From Candidatus Methylomirabilota bacterium (lineage in GTDB: Bacteria > Methylomirabilota > Methylomirabilia > Methylomirabilales > 2-02-FULL-66-22), in NCBI GenBank assembly GCA_016208645.1, contig JACQXP010000300.1, positions 1 to 12,738 on the forward strand: a stretch of 12,738 bases of DNA, read 5' to 3'. Positions 6,654 to 12,738 of the stretch are shown here, one piece after another. The notes under the pieces were generated by a model, which ran no database searches, had not been told where the DNA came from, and worked only from the letters and a program-made list of their open reading frames with translations. The position numbers were made by a program, and so were the translations under genes. Each line of letters opens with the position of its first letter. Position 1 is the stretch's first letter.

Positions 6654-7414
6654 CGCACGAACTCCCCCATCGGCCTGGGCGTGATCCCGGCCGCCTCCAG
6701 GCGCTCCCGCACGCGCCGGGCGATGGCGCCCGCCCCCGGGGTATCCCCGTGCAGGCAGATCGTATCCGCCTCGATGCGGATGGCTTTCCCCGTGATGGCC
6801 TTCAGCGTGCCCCGGGTGAAATCCAGGGCCCGCTCGGCCACCGCATCCGGGTCGGTGATCAGCGATCCCGCGATCTTCCGGGAGACCAGGGTCCCGTCCT
6901 CGTTGTAGGCGCGGTCGCCGAAGGCCTCGCGCGCCACGCGCAGCCCGACCTCCGTCCCCGCCCGGACCAGCTCCGAGCCTGGCAACCCGACGAGGATGAG
7001 ATCCCCGCCGGCGTCGGCCACGCCCTCGGCGATCCCCAGGCTCAACTCCCGATCCCCGACCGCGGCGTTGTAGATGGCCCCGTGCGGCTTCACGTGCTGG
7101 AGCCGCACCCCCAGGGCCTCGGCGAACGCGCGCAGGGCGCCGATCTGGTAGAGGACGTAGTCTCGCGCCTCCTCCCGGGTGATCTGCATGATCCGGCGTC
7201 CGAAGCCCAGGAGGTCGGGATAGCTCGGATGCGCCCCCACCCGCACGCCCAGCCCCTTGGCCCGCTGCAGCGTCCGGCGCATGACCTGCGGGTCGCCCCC
7301 GTGCCAGCCGCAGGCCACGTTCGCCGAGGTCACCCAGCGCAGCACCTCCTCGTCCGCGCCGATGGTGTAGGCACCGAAGGATTCCCCCATGTCGGAGTTC
7401 AGATCGATCATCAT
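6650..7414 (-). CDS. pxpA: 5-oxoprolinase subunit A (LamB/YcsF family)
   Basis: 254 residues, full length for PxpA, the metal-dependent TIM-barrel-like subunit that works with PxpB and PxpC in ATP-dependent opening of 5-oxoproline to glutamate. Family motifs in order: DLNSDMGES at 4-12; ANVACGWHGGDP at 31-42 (commonly ACGFHAGD, so a W and a G are substituted); GAHPSYPDLLGFGRR at 60-74; VKPHGAIYN at 108-116; DRAYNEDGTLVSR at 167-179; and CLHGDTPGA at 220-228. Cytosolic; no signal sequence. GGAG lies 7 nt before the ATG at 7414; a second ATG follows immediately, so Met1 or Met2 could be used. It follows livF by 75 bp containing alternative hairpins, and its stop codon overlaps the pxpBC GTG start, giving tight stoichiometric coupling of all three subunits. 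Confidence 0.95.
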   Translation of the reverse strand: MMIDLNSDMGESFGAYTIGADEEVLRWVTSANVACGWHGGDPQVMRRTLQRAKGLGVRVGAHPSYPDLLGFGRRIMQITREEARDYVLYQIGALRAFAEALGVRLQHVKPHGAIYNAAVGDRELSLGIAEGVADAGGDLILVGLPGSELVRAGTEVGLRVAREAFGDRAYNEDGTLVSRKIAGSLITDPDAVAERALDFTRGTLKAITGKAIRIEADTICLHGDTPGAGAIARRVRERLEAAGITPRPMGEFVR

Positions 7415-7443
7415 GTGATCACTCCAAGGTCATGCGGCCGCTG

Positions 7444-7488
7444 CCCCGACCCCCCGGCTTGAGGCCGGGGGCGACCTTTCGGTCGGGG
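7444..7488 (-). promoter_or_regulatory. Competing hairpins between livF and pxpA
   Basis: Immediately after the livF stop codon three stems are possible. CCCCCGGC (7451-7458) pairs with GCCGGGGG (7464-7471) around TTGAG. CGACC (7472-7476) pairs with GGTCG (7481-7485) around TTTC. Alternatively CCCCGACC (7444-7451) pairs with GGTCGGGG (7481-7488), enclosing the first stem but breaking the second. This could be a partial terminator or an mRNA processing/stability element between transporter and enzyme genes. No U-tract. Confidence 0.5.
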
Positions 7489-7489
7489 G

Positions 7490-8194
<705 letters not shown>

Positions 8195-8256
8195 GCTACC
8201 TCCGTCCCTAAGTGCTGCGCTCCGCAAGTTCGGTCACGTTCGTTCTCGCCTCCGCT

Positions 8257-8305
8257 CCCCTCAACCTCACCTTCTCCCCTCGGGGGAGAAGGAAGGGATG
8301 AGGGG
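8257..8305. repeat. Intergenic palindrome (REP-like) between livG and livF
   Basis: CCTTCTCCCC (8270-8279) and GGGGAGAAGG (8283-8292) form a perfect 10-bp stem with a 3-nt loop. A second perfect arm pair CCCCTCA (8257-8263) and TGAGGGG (8299-8305) encloses it, with an imperfect middle. This CTCTCCCC/GGGGAGAG style of palindrome is common as a dispersed intergenic repeat in GC-rich bacteria. It may stabilise the upstream mRNA end or act as a weak terminator. Confidence 0.7.
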
Positions 8306-8335
8306 CCGGAGAGGACATGCGACCATTCCGCAAGA

Positions 8336-8353
8336 ATACGTTAGTGAACGTAT
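8336..8353 (-). terminator. Short hairpin just after livG
   Basis: ATACGTT (8336-8342) and AACGTAT (8347-8353) form a perfect 7-bp stem with a 4-nt loop, 11 bp past the livG stop codon. It is markedly AT-richer than its surroundings. It could be a weak terminator or a dyad binding site; neither can be decided. Confidence 0.35.
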
Positions 8354-8364
8354 GAACCGGAGCA

Positions 8365-9135
8365 CTAAGCGTTCCCCCGCGACGACTCGCCCGAAGGCAG
8401 CCGCTCGCCCGAGGGCACGACGAAGGCATCCCCCAGATACGCCTCGATGAGCCGCCGCTCCTTCACCACCTCGGAGGGGGGACCGTCGGCGATGACCTCC
8501 CCCAGGTGCAACGCCAGGATCCGGTCGGAGATGGACATGATGACCCGCATGTTGTGCTCGATGACCACCAGGGTCAGGCCCTGCCCCCGCAGGTGGCCGA
8601 TGAGCTGCACCAGGGTCGGGATGGTTCGCTGGTCCACGCCCCCCGTCACCTCGTCCAGGAGCAAGAGGCGCGGGCGGGTGGCCATGGCCCGGGCCAGCTC
8701 CAGGCGCTTTCGCTGGCCCGTGCTCAGGTCTCGGGCGTGGCTGTCCCGCTTGTCTGCCAGCTCCACGAACTCCAGATAGGAGAGCGCCTCGCGCCGGGCC
8801 GCGGAGGGAACCGCCTGGTGCTGCATGGCGGCGACCATGACGTTCTCCAGGACCGTCATGGCATGAAACGGGCGGAGCTTCTGGAAGGTCCGCCCGACCC
8901 CCAGCCGGTTCACCTGATCCGGCCGGCGGCCCACGAGGCGGTGGCCGTCAAACCGGACCTCACCCGCCTCCGGCCGGTAGTAGCCCGTGATCACGTCAAA
9001 GAGGGTGCTCTTGCCGGCCCCGTTGGGACCGATGAGCCCCACGATCTCCCCCTGCTCTACGGCGAAGCTGATGTCGTGGTTCGCCACCAGGCCTCCGAAC
9101 CGCTTGGTGATTCCTTCTACCGTGAGCAGGGCCAT
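8365..9135 (-). CDS. livG: Branched-chain-type ABC transporter ATPase LivG
   Basis: 256 residues, beginning MALLTVEGITKRFGGLVAN, a typical LivG start where FGGL precedes the core. Walker A GPNGAGKST is at 36-44, GVGRTFQKLRPF at 79-90 is the Q-loop, the signature is LSTGQRKRLE at 137-146, Walker B LLLLDE at 157-162 and the H-loop His194 in VIEHNM. After Walker B the residues are VTGGVD rather than the commoner P/M-x-A/G-GLN, a mild departure. The last ~20 residues (VVPSGERLPSGESSRGNA) are a low-complexity tail. The ATG shares one base with the livM stop codon (TGATG), so translation is coupled. The longer open frame to its right runs through livM in a wrong frame and is not part of the gene. 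Partner of LivF on the cytosolic face of LivHM. Confidence 0.94.
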   Translation of the reverse strand: MALLTVEGITKRFGGLVANHDISFAVEQGEIVGLIGPNGAGKSTLFDVITGYYRPEAGEVRFDGHRLVGRRPDQVNRLGVGRTFQKLRPFHAMTVLENVMVAAMQHQAVPSAARREALSYLEFVELADKRDSHARDLSTGQRKRLELARAMATRPRLLLLDEVTGGVDQRTIPTLVQLIGHLRGQGLTLVVIEHNMRVIMSISDRILALHLGEVIADGPPSEVVKERRLIEAYLGDAFVVPSGERLPSGESSRGNA

Positions 9136-10118
9136 CAGGGCCTCCCCCGGCGCCCGAGGAGGCCCACGAGCCCCGCCGGCTGGAAGACCGCCACGAGCGT
9201 CAGGAGCGCGCCGTAGATGAGGAGATCCACGGCCCGCCCGGTCCCGCCGAACTGGATGCGGGTGAACTCCGACAGCGGGATCAGGAGTGCCGCCCCCACC
9301 AGCGGCCCCCACAGCGTCCCCACGCCTCCCACCACCGCCAGGAGGCAGATGAGGATGGACAGGGACAGCGGCAGGACGCTGTCCGGGTCCAGGTAGAGGA
9401 CGTACTGGGCGTAAAAGCTCCCGCCGGCCGAGACGAACGCCGCCGAGACGGCCATGGCGATCAGCTTGTACCGGGTGATGGGGATCCCCACGCTTTGGGC
9501 GGCCTCGGGATCCTCCCGGATCGCCCGGAAGTAGTAGCCCAGGCGCGTCCGCTCGATCCGCCAGCTCACCAGCAGGCACAGGATCAAGAGGGCCAGCACG
9601 ATGTAGTAGTACGGGTACTTGCTGGTGTGGAACTGAAAGGCCAGGAGGGAATCCTTCTGGAAGGGCAGGGTGAGGCCGCGGGCGCCCCCGATGAAGTCCC
9701 AGTTGATGGCCAGGGTCTGGATGATCTCGCCGATGGCGATGGTGGCGATGGCGAAGTAGTGCCCGCGCAGCCTGAAGCAGGGATAGCCGATCGCCATGGA
9801 GAGCGCCACTGCTACCGGGATCCCCGCCCCGAGACCCACCCAGGGATTCCAGCCCCATCGCATCTGAAGCACACTGGAGGCATACGCGCCCGTCCCGAAG
9901 AAGACGGCGTGCCCCAGGGAGATCTGCCCGCAATAGCCGGCCAGGATGTTCCAGGCCTGGGCCAGCATGGCGTAGAGGAACACCCGAATCACGAGGTCGC
10001 GGTGATAGGGAAGCCGATCCACCCAGGGGAAGGCCAGGGCCGCCAGGCAGAGCAGGAGCAGCAGGACCCCCGCCAGGCGCCTCCGGGCGGCCGGCGCCGC
10101 CACCCCACCCGTCGCCAT
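9135..10118 (-). CDS. livM: Branched-chain-type ABC transporter permease LivM
   Basis: 327 residues, an inner-membrane permease. A hydrophobic helix at ~15-31 is followed by the family motif AWNILAGYCGQISLGHAVFF at 55-74. Further segments include GHYFAIATIAIGEIIQTL (119-136), YYYIVLALLILCLLVSW (170-186), the cytoplasmic coupling helix FRAIREDPEAAQSVGI (197-211), and two C-terminal helices around 250-282 and 299-320 (LAVVGGVGTLWGPLVGA). About eight membrane spans are likely. The ATG at 10118 shares a base with the livH stop (TGATG), and its own stop overlaps livG in the same way. The open frame extends far to the right through livH but that extension is an out-of-frame shadow. With LivH it forms the translocation pore; family members carry branched-chain amino acids, amides or urea, so the substrate is not set by sequence. 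Confidence 0.94.
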   Translation of the reverse strand: MATGGVAAPAARRRLAGVLLLLLCLAALAFPWVDRLPYHRDLVIRVFLYAMLAQAWNILAGYCGQISLGHAVFFGTGAYASSVLQMRWGWNPWVGLGAGIPVAVALSMAIGYPCFRLRGHYFAIATIAIGEIIQTLAINWDFIGGARGLTLPFQKDSLLAFQFHTSKYPYYYIVLALLILCLLVSWRIERTRLGYYFRAIREDPEAAQSVGIPITRYKLIAMAVSAAFVSAGGSFYAQYVLYLDPDSVLPLSLSILICLLAVVGGVGTLWGPLVGAALLIPLSEFTRIQFGGTGRAVDLLIYGALLTLVAVFQPAGLVGLLGRRGRP

Positions 10119-10996
10119 CAGAACTTCCCGAAGAGGCCCTGCGGCCGCAGGAGGACCACCACCAGAGAGAGCACGAAGACGGCGACGTACTTGAAGGCCG
10201 GGGCGATGAGCAGGCCGCCCAGGACCTCGATCACGCCGATGATCACCCCCGCCACCAGCGACCCCGGAATGCTTCCGAAGCCGCCCAGGGCCACCGTGAC
10301 ATACGCGATGAGGGCGAAGAGGCTGCCCACGTGCGGAAACACGTAGAAGAAGTTCGCCAGGAAGGCCCCCGCGATCCCCACGCAGGCGGCGCCGATCCCC
10401 CACCCGAGGGCGAACATCCGCTCCGTGTTGATCCCCATCAGCTCCGCCGCCTGGCGATCCTGCGCCGTCGCCTCCAGGGCCACGCCCGTCTCCGTCCGGG
10501 TGATGAACCAGTACAGCGCCCCGAAGGCCACCAGGCAGGCGACGCTGGCCACCGCCTGGGGGAGCCCGACCGAGACCCCCAGCATTCGCACCGGCCCCTG
10601 TACCCAGGCCCGGCTGACCTGGCGGAAATCGGGCGTCCAGAGAAACTGCGCCCCCGCCCGCAGGAAGATGGCCAGACCGAAGGTGGCGAAGATCTGGGCC
10701 AGCATGGGCCCGCCCAGGATGCGCCGGATGATCCCCCGGTAGGTGAGCCAGCCGACCAGGAACAGCACCCCCGCGGAGAGCGGCACGCTCACGAGGGGAT
10801 CCAGCGCGAACAGGGCGTATGCCCAGAAGGTCGTGTACATGGCGAGCATCAGGAACTCGCCGTGGGCGAAGTTCACGATCTCCATCAGGCCGAAGATCAG
10901 GCTCAGGCCCGCGGCGATGAGCGCGTACACGAACCCCATCAGGATCCCGCTCAGGATCCCCTGAACCAGGACATCGGGCGGCGGGATGATGAGCAT
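10118..10996 (-). CDS. livH: Branched-chain-type ABC transporter permease LivH
   Basis: 292 residues. GILMGFVYALIAAGLSLIFG (18-36) and the motif NFAHGEFLM (42-50) are classic LivH. The coupling region GVALEATAQDRQAAELMGIN is at 171-190, later helices include AYVTVALGGFGSIPGSLVAG (231-250), and the end RPQGLFGK (284-291) is the family C-terminus. About eight membrane spans. I place the start at the ATG at 10996; a TTG at 11023 would lie inside the loop of a strong hairpin and add nine unconserved residues (MRSRPHFTS). No clear ribosome site precedes 10996, so initiation may be weak or helped by RNA folding. The gap to the binding-protein gene is 114 bp with three repeat structures. Stop overlaps livM. 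Confidence 0.93.
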   Translation of the reverse strand: MLIIPPPDVLVQGILSGILMGFVYALIAAGLSLIFGLMEIVNFAHGEFLMLAMYTTFWAYALFALDPLVSVPLSAGVLFLVGWLTYRGIIRRILGGPMLAQIFATFGLAIFLRAGAQFLWTPDFRQVSRAWVQGPVRMLGVSVGLPQAVASVACLVAFGALYWFITRTETGVALEATAQDRQAAELMGINTERMFALGWGIGAACVGIAGAFLANFFYVFPHVGSLFALIAYVTVALGGFGSIPGSLVAGVIIGVIEVLGGLLIAPAFKYVAVFVLSLVVVLLRPQGLFGKF

Positions 10997-11007
10997 AGAC
11001 GTGAAAT

Positions 11008-11043
11008 GGGGGCGGGACCGCAACGCTGCGGGTTCCCGCCCCC
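11008..11043 (-). promoter_or_regulatory. Strong hairpin directly before livH
   Basis: GGGGGCGGGA (11008-11017) pairs with TCCCGCCCCC (11034-11043), and the inner CCGCA (11018-11022) pairs with TGCGG (11027-11031) around ACGC. The result is a 15-bp stem with a 2-nt bulge. It lies between the binding-protein gene and the permease genes, where ABC operons often carry structures that make the binding protein more abundant. No U-tract follows, so mRNA stabilisation or attenuation is more likely than full termination. Confidence 0.6.
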
Positions 11044-11045
11044 CT

Positions 11046-11080
11046 GTTCTCTCTGTGCCTGAGTTCTCTCTGTGCCTGAG
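11046..11080. repeat. Tandem duplication of a 17-bp unit
   Basis: The 17-bp unit GTTCTCTCTGTGCCTGA occurs twice without mismatch (11046-11062, 11063-11079), with one further matching base. It lies in the non-coding gap between the binding-protein gene and livH. No function is evident; slippage-type expansion is likely. Confidence 0.85.
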
Positions 11081-11083
11081 GCG

Positions 11084-11100
11084 GCCGGGTTTCCCCCGGC
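11084..11100 (-). terminator. Small hairpin after the binding-protein gene
   Basis: GCCGGG (11084-11089) and CCCGGC (11095-11100) pair around a 5-nt loop, 10 bp after the stop codon of the binding-protein gene. Possibly part of a weak terminator or processing site acting with the larger hairpin at 11008-11043. Confidence 0.35.
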
Positions 11101-11110
11101 GGAGAATCCG

Positions 11111-12391
11111 TTAGCGCCGTTGCGACCAGGCGGGAAGGGGATACATCGGTTCCTTCGAGGCCAGCTCGAAGGGATAGACGGTGTGGTAGCTGCCGCCCTG
11201 GAGCTGCTGAAGGATGGCCCGCACCCCGGCGTTCTGTCCCTTCTCGTCGAACTTCACCCCGGTCCAAGGCATGATGAGCTGGTCGGCCGGGATATTGGTC
11301 TCCCGCAGGGCCTTCTGGATCGCCCCGGGATCGGTCGAACGCGCCCGATTGATGGCGTCCGCCAGCGTCAGGAAGCCCGTCAAGGCGCGGGCCGGCACGT
11401 CGCTGATGTCGCGGCCGCCGCTCAGCTTCTTGAACATGTCGTTGATCACCGGGATGAGCGGCTTCTTGGCCGCCAGGTCCAGGGCGAACGGCGCGCGGGT
11501 GATGGCCCCCTCCGCCTCCTTGCCCATTTCGGCCACGAACTTGGGATCGGTGTACCCCGCGTTCTGGGCGATGATCACCTTCGGATTGTAGTCCAGGTTC
11601 CTGGCTGTCCGGGTCAGGAGGATCGCATCCGAGGTGTAGAGGCTGGGAAGCACGACGTCGGCATTCGCCGTCTTCAGGCGCCCGATCTCGGCGTCCAGGC
11701 TGGTCGTCCCCGTCCGGAAGGGGATCTTGGCGACCACCTCGTACCCATACTTCTTCGCCAGCTCGTCCTGCACCTTGGCGCTATCCGCGCCGAACTGGGT
11801 GTCCTCGTTCAGGATGGCGACGCTCTTGAACTTGATCCCCCGCTTCTTCTCGAAGTCCCGCATGAAGTCGAACATCGCCACGCTGAAGTGGCCGTCGTGG
11901 GGACTGGTCCGGAAGAACCACTTGAAGCCGCGCTCCGTGAGGGCCGGGGACGAGGACTCGGCGTTGAGGAAGGGGATCCCCATCCGCTCGGCCACCTGGC
12001 TGGCCGTGTTGGTCACGCTGGAGAAGTAGGCGCCGAACAGGGCGTGCACCTTCTCCTGGGTAATCAGGCGCTCCGCCTCTGCCAGGCCGATGTCCGGCTT
12101 GCCCTGGTGGTCCACCACTACGATGCGGACCTTGGCCCCGCCCAGGTTGGGCAGCCCCGCCCCTCGGCCCAGCGGCAGGTTGATGTTCATGTCGGTGTTG
12201 ATGATGTCCAGCGCCACCTTCAGGGCATTGACCGAGTCGATCCCGACCTGGGCCACGGGCCCGGTCATGGGATACAGGACACCGATGATGACCTCTTTGG
12301 TCTGGGCCGCGGGACGGCTGACCAGGCCCAGGATCGCCCCGACCGCCACGACCGACGCCAGCAGTCCTCTGCACCACGCTCGCCTGCGCAT
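11111..12391 (-). CDS. livK: Liv-type periplasmic substrate-binding protein of the ABC importer
   Basis: 426 residues. MRRRAWCR plus a hydrophobic stretch (~10-24) and SRPAAQ form a Sec signal peptide, with cleavage near residues 28-30. The mature protein is a type I periplasmic binding fold: VIIGVLYPMTGPVAQVG (34-50), DIINTDMNIN (62-71), VRIVVVDHQGKPDIGLAEAERLI (88-110) and ALFGAYFSSVTNTASQVAE (117-135), whose Ser pair is where ligand alpha-carboxylates usually bind. PFLNAESSSP follows at 140-149. It would capture the substrate and deliver it to LivHM. Ribosome site GGGAGGG lies 4-6 nt before the ATG. First gene after the predicted promoter. Family members bind branched-chain amino acids, amides, urea or aromatics; 5-oxoproline or (D-)glutamate is suggested only by the downstream genes. 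The symbol follows the family, not proven leucine specificity. Confidence 0.92.
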   Translation of the reverse strand: MRRRAWCRGLLASVVAVGAILGLVSRPAAQTKEVIIGVLYPMTGPVAQVGIDSVNALKVALDIINTDMNINLPLGRGAGLPNLGGAKVRIVVVDHQGKPDIGLAEAERLITQEKVHALFGAYFSSVTNTASQVAERMGIPFLNAESSSPALTERGFKWFFRTSPHDGHFSVAMFDFMRDFEKKRGIKFKSVAILNEDTQFGADSAKVQDELAKKYGYEVVAKIPFRTGTTSLDAEIGRLKTANADVVLPSLYTSDAILLTRTARNLDYNPKVIIAQNAGYTDPKFVAEMGKEAEGAITRAPFALDLAAKKPLIPVINDMFKKLSGGRDISDVPARALTGFLTLADAINRARSTDPGAIQKALRETNIPADQLIMPWTGVKFDEKGQNAGVRAILQQLQGGSYHTVYPFELASKEPMYPLPAWSQRR

Positions 12392-12425
12392 GATCCCTCC
12401 CCCTTTCCGATTTCACCACACAGGA

Positions 12426-12453
12426 ACCGGCGCGGCGAATCGCCTCGCCCGGT
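12426..12453 (-). promoter_or_regulatory. Leader hairpin upstream of the binding-protein start
   Basis: ACCGG (12426-12430) and CCGGT (12449-12453) enclose a second pairing of GGCG (12434-12437) with CGCC (12441-12444). The structure sits about 35 nt before the binding-protein ATG and could influence translation. Fold judged by eye only. Confidence 0.35.
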
Positions 12454-12483
12454 CCCCCCTTTCCACGGTCCCTCCAAGGCTCG

Positions 12484-12543
12484 TTCCCGCCAGCAACGGG
12501 AATTCTCGGCTCTCGGCTCTCGGCTCTTGGCTCTCCATTCCCG
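12484..12543 (-). promoter_or_regulatory. Two mutually exclusive hairpins in the operon leader
   Basis: The segment CGGGAAT (12497-12503) can pair with TTCCCG on one side (12484-12489; 7-nt loop) or with ATTCCCG on the other side (12537-12543; 33-nt loop holding the heptamer repeats). Both pairings use the same central bases, so only one can form at a time. The arrangement lies within the predicted 5' leader of the transporter-oxoprolinase operon, as expected of a conformational RNA switch or attenuator. It may equally be a by-product of a repeat insertion. Confidence 0.45.
12504..12536. repeat. AGCCGAG heptamer repeats in the operon leader
   Basis: On the minus strand four successive heptamers (AGCCAAG then three AGCCGAG) fill about 12506-12534. 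They belong to the same family, in the same orientation relative to transcription, as the tract encoding the PxpB-PxpC linker. The block is flanked by the 7-bp inverted repeat CGGGAAT/ATTCCCG. Confidence 0.85.
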
Positions 12544-12555
12544 CGAGTGGGGGGG

Positions 12556-12584
12556 ATTCTACCTGGGGCCCAACTCCCCGTCAA
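12556..12584 (-). promoter_or_regulatory. Sigma70-type promoter of the transporter-oxoprolinase operon
   Basis: Minus-strand TTGACG (12579-12584) and TAGAAT (12556-12561) each match consensus at five of six positions, with an ideal 17-bp spacer (12562-12578). Transcription would start near 12549, giving a leader of about 155 nt before the binding-protein ATG. This is the best promoter-like match I found in the window. Confidence 0.6.
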
Positions 12585-12627
12585 GGAATGTGCCTGTACT
12601 ATCCCCCGCCGAACCAACGATCACCCC

Positions 12628-12738
12628 ATGAATCCAGAAAACAGCCCACCCCGCTGGTCTTCCCTGGTCAGCTGGCTTCGCGAAGGCGTCGGGTGCTTAG
12701 AAGACTGCGAGCGATTCGTCCCGCATATCCGTGACGAA
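12628..12738 (+). CDS. Start of a possible divergent gene (runs off right edge)
   Basis: An ATG at 12628 opens a frame of 37 codons with no stop before the window end. The product begins MNPENSPPRWSSLVSWLREG and continues with an acidic/basic helical-looking segment ending VPHIRDE. About two thirds of third positions are G or C, consistent with coding but not decisive. No ribosome site is visible before the ATG, so the true start might differ. It would be transcribed away from the operon, with 43 bp between its ATG and the operon's -35 box. Family not recognised; a divergent regulator is one possibility, without evidence from the residues. Confidence 0.4.
   Translation, partial: MNPENSPPRWSSLVSWLREGVGCLEDCERFVPHIRDE

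Noticed and set aside
8195..8227. TTG start for livF at 8227
   Set aside because: It would add 11 residues with no family similarity. The GTG at 8194 gives the normal LivF N-terminus and has GGAGG upstream.
8208..8429. Small minus-strand open frame of 73 codons across the livG end and the palindrome
   Set aside because: It overlaps livG in another frame, crosses the palindromic repeat and has no ribosome site or recognisable domain.
9136..9933. Rightward extension of the livG frame, giving a 522-codon open frame
   Set aside because: The added part is an out-of-frame shadow of livM, rich in Arg, Pro and Gly. LivG begins at the ATG at 9135, where the ABC-ATPase homology starts.
10997..11023. 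TTG start for livH at 11023
   Set aside because: The codon lies in the loop region of a strong hairpin and adds nine unconserved residues; the ATG at 10996 gives a normal LivH N-terminus.
10119..11267. Rightward extension of the livM frame, giving a 710-codon open frame
   Set aside because: The extension overlaps livH in another frame and has no membrane-protein character. The real LivM begins at the ATG at 10118, coupled to the livH stop.

Overview
This is a GC-rich bacterial segment in which every confidently called gene reads on the minus strand; a possible divergent gene starts at the extreme right edge. The envelope is probably diderm, judging from a lipobox protein and a periplasmic binding protein. 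GC content, gene style and the short AGCCGAG-type repeats would suit an uncultured soil or groundwater lineage such as Methylomirabilota/Rokubacteria. That placement is only an impression and no marker gene in the window supports it.

Reading in the direction of transcription (right to left), a good sigma70-type promoter (12556-12584) is followed by a structured leader of about 155 nt. Then comes a complete branched-chain/amide-type ABC importer: binding protein (11111-12391), two permeases (livH 10118-10996, livM 9135-10118) and two ATPases (livG 8365-9135, livF 7490-8194). The same strand continues with the 5-oxoprolinase genes: pxpA (6650-7414), then a 727-residue PxpB-PxpC fusion carrying a C-terminal biotin-carrier domain (4470-6653). 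After these come glutamate dehydrogenase (3235-4473), a small unknown lipoprotein (2789-3223) and a D-glutamate cyclase-like (DUF4392) protein (1752-2792). From pxpA to the cyclase the genes overlap by 4 bp or are 11 bp apart, so they are almost certainly co-transcribed and translationally coupled. Two GC-rich hairpins follow the cyclase.

Together the genes spell out a route not usually described as one unit. A small amide or amino acid enters through the Liv-type importer. D-glutamate may be cyclised to 5-oxoproline. 5-oxoproline is hydrolysed by PxpABC to glutamate, and glutamate is oxidatively deaminated by GDH to 2-oxoglutarate and ammonium. Each family assignment is strong. The combined pathway, the transported substrate and the stereochemistry are inference.

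To the left of the operon lie a galactose-1-phosphate uridylyltransferase gene (615-1613) with its own weak candidate promoter, and the N-terminal 168 residues of a GAF-domain protein that runs off the left edge (1-506). A 36-bp duplication of the galT 3' end sits between them.

The most unusual DNA is a 7-bp repeat family. It is translated in frame as five 7-residue repeats forming the linker between PxpB and PxpC, and it recurs in the 5' leader of the operon, where it lies in the loop of one of two mutually exclusive hairpins. Further palindromes occupy the gaps binding protein-livH, livG-livF and livF-pxpA. No tRNA, rRNA, CRISPR array or transposase was seen.
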